From assembly GCA_964410125.1 (NCBI GenBank), contig CAYPGQ010000010.1, positions 1 to 64,000 on the forward strand: a stretch of DNA of 64,000 nt. Direction: 5' to 3'. Within the stretch, counting starts at the first letter, position 1, and each line of letters begins with the position of its first letter. The translations under genes were made by a program, and so were the position numbers. The notes under the pieces are model-generated. The model was not told where the DNA came from. It did not search any database and saw only the letters and a program-made list of their open reading frames with translations. This document shows positions 42,430 through 50,684 of the stretch, piece after piece. This DNA comes from G020348385 sp964410125 (GTDB taxonomy: Bacteria; Acidobacteriota; Aminicenantia; Aminicenantales; Aminicenantaceae).

Positions 42430-44181
42430 TTACCGTTGAACCCGGCCTGTTGTATCACCGGCAGCCAATCGTTCCACTTCCTCGACACTGACGATGTTGA
42501 AGTCCCCCCAGATGGAGTGTTTCAAACAGGCTGCCGCTATCCCAAACGATAACGCTTCTCTATCCTTTTTTCCTTGAAGAAGGCTGTAAATCAAACCGGA
42601 TGCAAAGGCATCCCCTGTTCCCACACGATCCACGATCTGCACATGATATCTGGGCCCTTGGATGAACTTTTCCCCATCGAAAAGACAGGCAGACCAAAAA
42701 TTCTCAGAGGCAGAGATGTTTTCCCTTAAAGTGATGGCGACTTTTTTAAAACCGAACCGGTCCATCAGTTCTTTGGTCAATTTTTTATAACCTTCTATGC
42801 TGAGTTTTCCCGACTCGACATCGGTACCTTCAGGTTGAATGCCGAAAACCCGTGTGGGATCTTCCTCGTTTCCGAACAGCACATCCACGTAAGGCATTAG
42901 GCTTGTCATGATATCTCTGGTATTTTCCTCACTCCAGAGCTTTTTCCGGAAATTCAGGTCTGCGCTGACTGTGATGCCCTTTTTTTTGGCCATCTCCAAT
43001 CCATTGCGAAGGGTTGCCAGCAAAGAATCGCTGAGAGCAGGAGTGATCCCTGTCCAGTGGAACCAGCGAGCTCTATCCAGGGCTTTTTCCCAATCCACAT
43101 CTTCCGGTTTGAGCTCAGAAACAGCAGTGAATGCCCGGTCATAGAGCACCTTCGAAGGTCTTGGTCCATGGCCATGCTCCAAATAATAAATCCCCATCCG
43201 TTTCCCTTTTCTCACGATGAACTGGGTGTCCACCCCAAAGCTTTTTAAAGTGCCCAACGCATTGTCCCCCAGATCATTGTTGGGAAAGGCACTGATAAAA
43301 CAGGCATTCATCCCGAATTGAGCCAAAGATACAGAGACATTGGCTTCTGCCCCGCCGAAGTGGACGTCGAACTTCTTTGCCTGCTGGAGACGTACTCCTT
43401 TGGGCGGAGACAGGCGGACCATCATTTCACCAAAAGTCACGATTTTTGGCATTTGAATCGGAGCAATAGGTTTTTCTGGAATGGGCTTTTCCTTTTTTTG
43501 GGCAGAATCGGGTTTTAGGGCCTCCTTCCATCGGTTGATTTCCGCTTTCATCTTTTCGGGATCGTCGATATATTTTGCCAGCACCGAAGCACAAAAAATG
43601 CCCTGAGGATCTTTTTGTGTTGCTTGTTTCAGAGTTTCAAGAGTCATCCCTCCCGTGTAGACAACGGTCAAGTCTTTGAAGGGCCCTCTCCATGCTTTTG
43701 CCAGATCTATATTCGCGATTCTACCTGAAAAAGCAGGAAAAAGCTTGTAAACCCATTGATAGGGATAATTTTTCCTGAGTTCCTCGAAAGAGCATCCATA
43801 ACCTTCAGCTTTTTGGACAAGCTGTTTGCCAACATCGGAAAGCCCGCCCGGGATACCCATGACATCTTCCCTCACACAGATATCAATAACTTCAGGAATG
43901 TAATCGGCAGACACAACACCAGTAATGCCCGCTTCAATAGCCTGCTCGGCCTGCCTTCTCGTCATCACGGTTCCCGCCAAAATAAGAGCAGCCGGATATT
44001 TGTCCAAAATGGCTTTTATGCCTCCGAGGGCATGCTCTGAACGGAAAGCGATCTCGAGAATAATTCCCAGTTCCTCACAAATCTCATACGTGTCTACACA
44101 CTCTTCAGCACTCTTGGGATTCAACAAGGCAACTAGCCGGGCTTGTTTCAGTTTTTTAAAAATTCTTTCCGATTTTTTCAT
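42430..44181 (-). CDS. Fused KDPG/KHG aldolase - KDG kinase
   Basis: A 583-residue two-domain enzyme. The N-terminal roughly 215 residues are a KDPG aldolase: Glu in ILEIAFR (about 37-43), LAGTVMTRRQAE (about 68-79) and the Schiff-base Lys in YKLFPA (about 145-150). A charged linker rich in KEKPIPEKPIAP (about 232-245) leads to a PfkB kinase (about 250-575) with GGAEANVS and the catalytic loop GTGDAFASG. The kinase phosphorylates 2-keto-3-deoxygluconate and the aldolase splits the product to pyruvate and glyceraldehyde-3-phosphate. One chain thus carries both consecutive steps. ATG 44181 has GGAGC upstream. Confidence 0.9.
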   Translation of the reverse strand: MKKSERIFKKLKQARLVALLNPKSAEECVDTYEICEELGIILEIAFRSEHALGGIKAILDKYPAALILAGTVMTRRQAEQAIEAGITGVVSADYIPEVIDICVREDVMGIPGGLSDVGKQLVQKAEGYGCSFEELRKNYPYQWVYKLFPAFSGRIANIDLAKAWRGPFKDLTVVYTGGMTLETLKQATQKDPQGIFCASVLAKYIDDPEKMKAEINRWKEALKPDSAQKKEKPIPEKPIAPIQMPKIVTFGEMMVRLSPPKGVRLQQAKKFDVHFGGAEANVSVSLAQFGMNACFISAFPNNDLGDNALGTLKSFGVDTQFIVRKGKRMGIYYLEHGHGPRPSKVLYDRAFTAVSELKPEDVDWEKALDRARWFHWTGITPALSDSLLATLRNGLEMAKKKGITVSADLNFRKKLWSEENTRDIMTSLMPYVDVLFGNEEDPTRVFGIQPEGTDVESGKLSIEGYKKLTKELMDRFGFKKVAITLRENISASENFWSACLFDGEKFIQGPRYHVQIVDRVGTGDAFASGLIYSLLQGKKDREALSFGIAAACLKHSIWGDFNIVSVEEVERLAAGDTTGRVQR

Positions 44182-44249
44182 CTAAAAGCTCCTTAAACTT
44201 TCTATGTAAGCAACCCTTTCATTGCTAGTCCCGAAGGGCCGAACCAACC

Positions 44250-45041
44250 TCATAGATGCTGAATATTCATCCCGCCGCTCACTTCCACCACCAGTCCCGT
44301 GGAGTAGGCAAAATCTCCCCGGGCTAAAGAAACAACCGCATTAGCAACATCTGCAGGATACCCCCATCTCTTCTGAGGGATCAGGCCTTCGGCGATCAGC
44401 CTGTCGTACTTTTCCTTCACAGGAGCCGTCATATCGGTCTGGATAATACCCGGCCGCACTTCGTACACATTTATTCCAAACTCAGCCAACCGGTCGGCGA
44501 ATATTTTTGTGGCCATGCTCAACCCTGCTTTGGAAATGCAGTACTCTGATCTGGAAGGCGAGGAGACATAAGCTGATATGGATGAAACAAAAATAATGCA
44601 GGATTTTTTTTCTGCATCCTCTCCAACCTGATGGATCATGTGTTTGGCAATCTTTTGAGTTAGAAAAAAAGCCCCTCTGGTGTTTATGGATAAAACACGA
44701 TCATAACTTGTGGGTGTTGTCTCTAAAATATCCGTTCTCTTCTCTGGGGCTACTCCAGCATTGTTCACGAGCACATCGATCCTTCCGAATCGATCAAGCG
44801 TCGAATCGAGTATCTTTTGATGGTCATCCAGGCTGGAAATATCCGCTTGGACCGGTAAAAATTCTCGGTTGAATCCCTCCACTTTTAGTTTGACTTCGAA
44901 AAGCCCCTTGTTCTTGTTTTCTGGATCTGCGAGGATGTCAACGCCGACGATGTCGAAACCTTTCTCTGCCAATCTCAAACATATCCCCCGGCCGATGCCT
45001 CTGCCAGCTCCGGTCACTAGAGCTACTTTTTTTTCACTCAC
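44250..45041 (-). CDS. Short-chain dehydrogenase/reductase of the glycoside operon
   Basis: A 263-residue classical SDR. TGAGRGIG (about 10-17) binds NAD(P), NNAG follows near residue 90, the catalytic Ser is in VSSIS and YCISK (about 163-167) is the YxxxK pair. The C-terminal VVEVSGGMN is the usual SDR ending. The start is GTG 45041 with GAGGGAAAA before it. It is the first gene of the roughly 11.6-kb minus-strand operon, 68 nt before the aldolase-kinase. It could act as KduD-like or sugar-acid reductase feeding KDG formation; fatty-acid type reductase annotation would be the default by similarity. Confidence 0.88.
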   Translation of the reverse strand: MSEKKVALVTGAGRGIGRGICLRLAEKGFDIVGVDILADPENKNKGLFEVKLKVEGFNREFLPVQADISSLDDHQKILDSTLDRFGRIDVLVNNAGVAPEKRTDILETTPTSYDRVLSINTRGAFFLTQKIAKHMIHQVGEDAEKKSCIIFVSSISAYVSSPSRSEYCISKAGLSMATKIFADRLAEFGINVYEVRPGIIQTDMTAPVKEKYDRLIAEGLIPQKRWGYPADVANAVVSLARGDFAYSTGLVVEVSGGMNIQHL

Positions 45042-45157
45042 TTTTCCCTCTCAATCTTCCAGGCAATTTTTATCGTGTCAAACACGGCACCCGCATTTTA
45101 TCAAAAAAAGAAAAATTTCTCATTTTTATGATGTTTTTTTCTTAATTGCGGATACAT

Positions 45158-45187
45158 TTGACACATAACCAGGATTGTTAATAAAAT
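45158..45187 (+). promoter_or_regulatory. Sigma70-type promoter of the secreted unknown protein
   Basis: TTGACA (45158-45163) and TAAAAT (45182-45187) with an 18-nt spacer. The leader has AAGGGGAAA before ATG 45230. Confidence 0.6.
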
Positions 45188-45229
45188 TGAGGGGAAAATT
45201 TTTACCATGAATTATAAGGGGAAAAGTCA

Positions 45230-46618
45230 ATGAACAAGACTTCTAGATTACACATTCATTTTATAATTTTCTTTTTTATATTCTTTTTTCTCCTTATGAC
45301 TTTTAGCCCCGCAACCGCAAGCCAGGAGAAGGATTCAAACAGGGCTGTTTCCATAAAAATCCTCAAAATTTCTTCTGTATCAGAAATATCAGGGGAACAA
45401 GCGGGCGAGGATCATGTTTTTTTCATTCTGGAGATAGAATGGAAAAACATCCACCCCAAACAGAAAGTGGAAAAAGATAAACTGGAAGGAAAAACCGACA
45501 GAACCATGGGAGTAGGAACCTTAGCCGGGAGGAAAAAAAAGAAAAAGACAGAATATGTTGAAGCCGACGTTGCTTATATGGTCGAAAAGCTTTTTAATCA
45601 TGCTTACCTTGTAGCCGACGGATTAGCTTATTCGCTCCACAAAATGACGGAGACCATTACTGAGGGCATCGAAATAAGAGAGCCTTTTATGATTGCAAAA
45701 CAGGGAGAAAAACGCAAAGTTTCATTCATTTATTCAATTCCAGAAAGTGCAAAAAACCTCGGTTTTCAATTTTTGGATTACGAATATGGCCACATCCTTC
45801 TTCCGGTCAAAGGCAACCTAGAGGAGGCAAAAGGATCGGGGCGCCCCCCAGGAAAAGTGTTAGATCAAATACAATCAAATCTTGTTGAAATTGCCGTTCA
45901 CTCATTTGGTCTCCAAAACACCTATGATGATAACGAAGCTCCTGAAGGCTGGGAGTACGCAATAGTCCAACTCAGCGGAAAAAGTCTTTCAGGCAAAACT
46001 GTAAAAGATATTGTACAGATCGAACCGACAGAATACACCTGGGTAGCCATTGAAGGAGGATATTTATATTATGCTATTGGAGGCTCCGTTACAGAGGAAG
46101 GCATGGTAAGATTTACTCCTGAAATCTTCCAACACCAACATTTGGCCTTTCTTGTCCCAAAATCTGGGCAAATTCACCAGCTGGGCATTCGCCTCAGAAA
46201 TGATGTATTCCAGCTCAATTTGACAGATGACGAGCCAAAAGGACCACCCAAAACCAAGGCCAAACACCGCGATGGCGATGTCATGGAGGTCATGCTCTTC
46301 GGAACACGGAAGGAAGATAGCAGAGTTATTTTAGATATCGGTATCCAATCACTGGAAACGAGTGGCATCGAGATCCAGAGAAAAGCCCAATTTCAACTTG
46401 TTGTAAATGATGAGAAAATTTCACTGGATGATTCCCTAACAGATGAACTTCTTCATCATCCTCCCACTCCATTCATCATTCCCCCTAAAACCTTTGTCCG
46501 ATTTGAATTGGCCTATGAAACCGATGTCTCCCCTACTTCTCTATATTTTAGAGGATATAGCAGTGAAGCAACTTTAAGCCTTACTGACATAATGATTCCT
46601 TTTGAAGAGGAGAAATAA
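45230..46618 (+). CDS. Secreted protein of unknown function, duplicated beta domains
   Basis: A 462-residue exported protein. The signal peptide is very Phe-rich (about 8-25) and ends at TASQ. The mature part seems to contain beta-sandwich domains of the DUF4352 or telluride-like stress type: EDHVFFILEIEWKN (about 63-76) and PEGWEYAIVQLSG (about 240-252) start two similar units. A poly-Lys stretch GRKKKKKTE occurs near 101-109. No enzyme motif is visible. A decayed transposase separates it from the co-oriented PPC-toroid-VWA gene, which may once have been its partner. Confidence 0.65.
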   Translation: MNKTSRLHIHFIIFFFIFFFLLMTFSPATASQEKDSNRAVSIKILKISSVSEISGEQAGEDHVFFILEIEWKNIHPKQKVEKDKLEGKTDRTMGVGTLAGRKKKKKTEYVEADVAYMVEKLFNHAYLVADGLAYSLHKMTETITEGIEIREPFMIAKQGEKRKVSFIYSIPESAKNLGFQFLDYEYGHILLPVKGNLEEAKGSGRPPGKVLDQIQSNLVEIAVHSFGLQNTYDDNEAPEGWEYAIVQLSGKSLSGKTVKDIVQIEPTEYTWVAIEGGYLYYAIGGSVTEEGMVRFTPEIFQHQHLAFLVPKSGQIHQLGIRLRNDVFQLNLTDDEPKGPPKTKAKHRDGDVMEVMLFGTRKEDSRVILDIGIQSLETSGIEIQRKAQFQLVVNDEKISLDDSLTDELLHHPPTPFIIPPKTFVRFELAYETDVSPTSLYFRGYSSEATLSLTDIMIPFEEEK

Positions 46619-46637
46619 TTTGAGGTTCTTCTCCCAT

Positions 46638-47482
46638 TTAGTTGGTAAAAGCCTGGATGATTTTAAGTGAAAAGTACCGAAGATCATGGTAACCATAGGC
46701 TTTTCGTTTGATCACCTTGATTTTGTTGTTCACACCTTCCAGCTTTCCAGTGTGAATGGGATAATCACAGTGATTGAGGATGCCGTAACTGTATCGTTCA
46801 AGGGTGTCGGCGAACTTCTGGACCGACGGATGTTCGGTGCAACGGGCCAGAGCGCACCACTCTTCAATGGCTTTTGTTGCCCAGGTTCGGGACTTGTATG
46901 ACCAGATGTGCTTCAGCTTATCTTTGAGAATCAACACGATGTTTATAACCTCATTTAATTCGAGGAGATGCTTCAACTGCTCCCGTCCATGGCGATGGCT
47001 TCCAACGTTTTCCGGTCGCGCTTGGGCATCTTGTTGAAAAAACTGCTCAAGGTTTTGGCTCTCCGATGCTTTCCTACCCAGATCACACGTCCTCTCTCGT
47101 AATCCAGGACCACGGTCAAGTAACGGTGGCCTTTGCGAATGGCAATCTCGTCTACCGCCAGAATCCGAACTCCGCTGGTATCGATCTTCCCGTATTGAGC
47201 TTCCAGGAAGTGCTTGTCGATCCGCCGGCAGTGAAGACAGAGAATCTTTCGGTAATGGCAATGCAGCCAAACTCGAAAGGATGCAAGATTCAGGTCTCGA
47301 ACCTGTCTCTGAACATGACTGTGGATCCGTGGAGAAACACGTCCACAGCGACTGCAAACAGGGAGAAAACGCTTGTCGGGACCGATATCGATCCGAGCTG
47401 TCTTTGTGTCTTGCGCAACGGATTGATGTGTAATCTTGATTCGACGAAAAGGAAAATAATATGCTATACTCATTCCGGACAT
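46638..47482 (-). pseudogene. Decayed ISL3-family transposase (frameshift and internal deletion)
   Basis: The N-terminal part (47482-46973) has an ISL3-type zinc motif CSRCGRVSPRIH with LHCRRID, then ILAVDEIAIRKGHRYLTVV carrying catalytic acids, and ends at EAIAMDGSS. The C-terminal part continues in another frame: YSYGILNHCDYPIHTGKLEG is the expected NHxxxxISTGxLEG-type region, followed by NNKIKVIKRKAYGYHD. The frame change and loss of roughly 120 codons between (the DxxHVVKHxN region) show an inactive copy. The remaining 845 bp compare with a usual gene of about 1.2 kb. Terminal inverted repeats could not be fixed with confidence. Confidence 0.85.
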
Positions 47483-47647
47483 CGTAGGCCTCCATGGGTG
47501 AATTTTTTAATGGAAAACTTATTCTACCCATTGGAGTTACCCGATGTCCATTCACTTTTTATAGCTTATAATTAAGGAATCCTCACCAACTTTTTAGGAG
47601 ATGAACCTAAATAAATAAGATTTTTTGCTGAAATAGGAGGTTCAAGC

Positions 47648-50600
47648 ATGCATAAGGCAAGAGTAAGGAAATACATGTCCTCAGCTCTATCATTCCCATT
47701 GATGATTCTTATTTTGATCCCATGCCTGGTTCACTCACAAACCGAGTCAGAGCCGAATGATCAACTGGAACAGGCGAATGAAATCCGTTTGGGGGAAACT
47801 GTCGAGGGATTCTTCCAGGAAAAAAACGATGATGATTGGTACAAGCTTGTTATCGATAAACCTGGAAAAAACATCATCCGGATCGACCTCTCTGGTGTCT
47901 CGGAAGTTAATGTTAGGCTTGCTATATATGATGAAGCAGAGCATCGACTGAAAAGGACCAATGCAACCCGGAAAGGAGGCCCTGAGGCGATCACCAACTT
48001 TGGTGTTAGCCAAGGGATATACTTTATCAACGTATACGGAGGAGATATCAATGATAAAGACCCATACACACTCAGCACCCAATTGATCGGCCCTTGGGAA
48101 GAAGGCCAGGAATTCGAACCCAACGACCAGCGGGAACAGGCGAATGAAATCCGTCTCGGAGAGACTGTTAAGGGCCTTTTTCAACCTGAAGATGATCCCG
48201 ATTGGTTTAAACTTGTTATCGATCGGTCGGGTAAAAGTATCTTCCGCGTAGACCTGAGCGGTGTTCCTGGAGTCAACTCTAAGCTTAACATCCATGATTC
48301 GCAGGGATCCCGAATAAAGCGTTTAAATATGAGGAGCCACGGAGAACCTGAAGAAATCATAAATTTTGGTGTTACAAAAGGTGTTTATTATATATCGATA
48401 TCTACAAGCGAGATAAATGAAAACGAGGTCTATTCTCTAAGTGCAGATCTGGTTGGCCCTTGGGAAGAAGGACTGGAGTTCGAGTCTAACGACCGGCGAA
48501 AACAGGCGAATGAAATCAAACTCGACTCTGTGATCGAGGGGTATATCCACCCTAAGGACGATCGCGACTATTATCTCATAACCATTCCAGAACCAGGAAT
48601 GGATATATTTGTTGTGGAATTCTCTTCATCAACGAAAGCAGACCTGCATCTGGAATTGTCGGATGCCGAAGGGAACCATATTAAGAGTTCGAATCTGGGC
48701 GTGAACGGTGTGAACGAACAAATCGTCAATATGAAATTGTCACCCGGTCAGTATTATATTCGCGCATACAGTTCCAAGATTATCGCGGAAACGACCTATA
48801 CTTTGCGGGCCGGTAGACCGACAGTCCCTCCCGCCACAGACAAAGAAGTCCAAAAATCTCTGGAAAAAGCGCTAGACTTCCTGGCCAGCAAACAGACTGA
48901 AGCCGGAGATTTTTTCGGGTATTACAATAAACATGCAGGGATAACCGGCCTTGCATTGATGGCCTTTGTAGGAGCGGATTGTGTTCCGAAGAACTACACG
49001 AGCAATATCATAAATGCCACTGATTTTATCAAAAGCCAATATTCCCCTTCTTCCGATTATGAGCCCGGATCTAAAAAGCAGGCATTGGAAGGGGGATTGA
49101 TCGGCCAGGCCAATCCGATGTACGAACATGGGATTGCAACGATTGCACTAACAGAAACCCTTATTGATACAAACGACCTTAGCCTGGAACCGATCATCGA
49201 AGATGCGATTCAGCTGATTATCAGGGCTCAAAACACAGAAAACAAACCTGAATTTCTTAAAGGACCGATCTCACCGGATTCGGAGCATTACGGTGGCTGG
49301 CGTTACAAGCCAGATAGTGTGGATAGCGATTTGTCTGTTTCCGGATGGCCCATCTTGGCGCTAAAAGCTGCGTTAAACGCAGGATTTACAGTCCCCGAAT
49401 GGTCACTACATAAAGCTGTGGAATTCCTAGGAGCTTGTTACGATGAAAGCGATGGTTCTTTTGGCTATATGGCAGGAGGTTCAGGAGAGAGCTGTGTTCG
49501 TGCCGGCATCGGCGCTTTGTGCCTGCAGTTGATAGGCAATGCAAATGATCCATGCATTCCGCCGGCTCTCCGGTTCATGCAAAACAACCCTCCCATCTGG
49601 AACAAAGAGGATCCGGGTTCAGGGTATCCTTTTTATTATTGGTACTATGGGACGCGGGCCATGCTGAATGAGGGAGGGGAAGATTGGCAGATCTGGAAGG
49701 ATTGGATGTGCCGGCTCCTTGTGGACAATCAGAGTGGTGACGGGAGCTGGAATGGCAATCAGAATGAGAAAAACCGACCGATATACACAACGGCCCTTGG
49801 CGCACTGATGCTGGAGCTTTGCTGCGGCCATCTTCCGATATACATGAGGGAGAGAGTCCCAAGGCCAGGACAGATCGAAGTCCAGTTTGAAAAAGGGGCT
49901 GAAAAACAGGCTGCAACAAACGTGGGATTGATATTGGATGCCTCCAATTCCATGTGGGGACAGATCCAGGGAGTGGCCAAGATCTCTATAGCAAAAGATG
50001 TTTTGGAACAGATCATTAACGGGCTCCCGGATGAAATGAACGTTGGATTGCGTTTGTACGGACATCGCTATGGTCTCAACGACAGACGCGCTTGCCAGGA
50101 TACAGAGCTCAAAGTTCCGATTGCGCCTATCGACAAAGCGGTGCTGATCGATATCATCCAAAAAATTCAACCAAAGGGAAAAACCCCCTTGGTCTATTCT
50201 GTTTTGCAGGCTGGGGATGATTTCAAAGACATAAAAAATGGGAGCATCATCCTGATCACCGACGGCATCGAAAGCTGTGACGGCAACATCAACTCGATCG
50301 CTCCTGCATTGAAGGAATCAGGCATCGAATTGAAACTCCACATCGTCGGATTCGACATAAAGGAAGCCGAAGCCCGAGCCGAATTGGAAGCCATTGCTAA
50401 ATCCACGGAAGGAACCTATCTGGATGCCAAGGATTCTCAGGAACTGCTCTCTTCCCTCGAACAGACCCTGCAGATCGAGTTCGAAATCCTGGATGAAGAA
50501 GGTCAGGTGAAAGCCAAAGGCATGGTGGGAGGAGAATCCATAAAATTGATGGAAGGATCCTACATCCTTCGGCTGTTGGTCGAACCCGAGCCTTTCGAGG

Positions 50601-50680
50601 CAGGGATAACAGTTAGACCTGTACAAAAAACCAAAGTGATCTTTACAAAAGAAAAGGAAAAGTGGATCATAAAAAAATAG
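47648..50680 (+). CDS. Secreted PPC-repeat / terpenoid-toroid / VWA fusion protein
   Basis: A 1010-residue exported protein. After the signal peptide (about 10-30, ending VHSQ) come three tandem PPC-like beta-domains of about 120 residues (about 35-395), each starting with an EPND-QANEI motif and separated by GPWEEG linkers. Residues about 400-735 form a squalene-cyclase/prenyltransferase-like alpha-toroid (KALDFLASKQ, GITGLALMAF, GGWRYKPDSVDSDLSVSGW). From about 757 follows a VWA domain with intact MIDAS (DASNS at about 764-768, KTPLV near 844, TDGIES near 876). Calcium- or metal-mediated adhesion with carbohydrate or protein binding outside the cell is inferred. AGGAGG precedes the ATG. Confidence 0.82.
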   Translation: MHKARVRKYMSSALSFPLMILILIPCLVHSQTESEPNDQLEQANEIRLGETVEGFFQEKNDDDWYKLVIDKPGKNIIRIDLSGVSEVNVRLAIYDEAEHRLKRTNATRKGGPEAITNFGVSQGIYFINVYGGDINDKDPYTLSTQLIGPWEEGQEFEPNDQREQANEIRLGETVKGLFQPEDDPDWFKLVIDRSGKSIFRVDLSGVPGVNSKLNIHDSQGSRIKRLNMRSHGEPEEIINFGVTKGVYYISISTSEINENEVYSLSADLVGPWEEGLEFESNDRRKQANEIKLDSVIEGYIHPKDDRDYYLITIPEPGMDIFVVEFSSSTKADLHLELSDAEGNHIKSSNLGVNGVNEQIVNMKLSPGQYYIRAYSSKIIAETTYTLRAGRPTVPPATDKEVQKSLEKALDFLASKQTEAGDFFGYYNKHAGITGLALMAFVGADCVPKNYTSNIINATDFIKSQYSPSSDYEPGSKKQALEGGLIGQANPMYEHGIATIALTETLIDTNDLSLEPIIEDAIQLIIRAQNTENKPEFLKGPISPDSEHYGGWRYKPDSVDSDLSVSGWPILALKAALNAGFTVPEWSLHKAVEFLGACYDESDGSFGYMAGGSGESCVRAGIGALCLQLIGNANDPCIPPALRFMQNNPPIWNKEDPGSGYPFYYWYYGTRAMLNEGGEDWQIWKDWMCRLLVDNQSGDGSWNGNQNEKNRPIYTTALGALMLELCCGHLPIYMRERVPRPGQIEVQFEKGAEKQAATNVGLILDASNSMWGQIQGVAKISIAKDVLEQIINGLPDEMNVGLRLYGHRYGLNDRRACQDTELKVPIAPIDKAVLIDIIQKIQPKGKTPLVYSVLQAGDDFKDIKNGSIILITDGIESCDGNINSIAPALKESGIELKLHIVGFDIKEAEARAELEAIAKSTEGTYLDAKDSQELLSSLEQTLQIEFEILDEEGQVKAKGMVGGESIKLMEGSYILRLLVEPEPFEAGITVRPVQKTKVIFTKEKEKWIIKK

Positions 50681-50684
50681 AATC

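Noticed and set aside
46638..47555. Single 305-codon minus-strand gene spanning the transposase remnant
   Set aside because: Its first half is out of frame with the true ISL3 N-terminal coding sequence; only the C-terminal part is real transposase, so the locus is a frameshifted pseudogene.
48120..48480. Tandem DNA repeat
   Set aside because: The recurring EPND-QANEI units are protein-level PPC domain repeats within one gene, not a separate repeat element.
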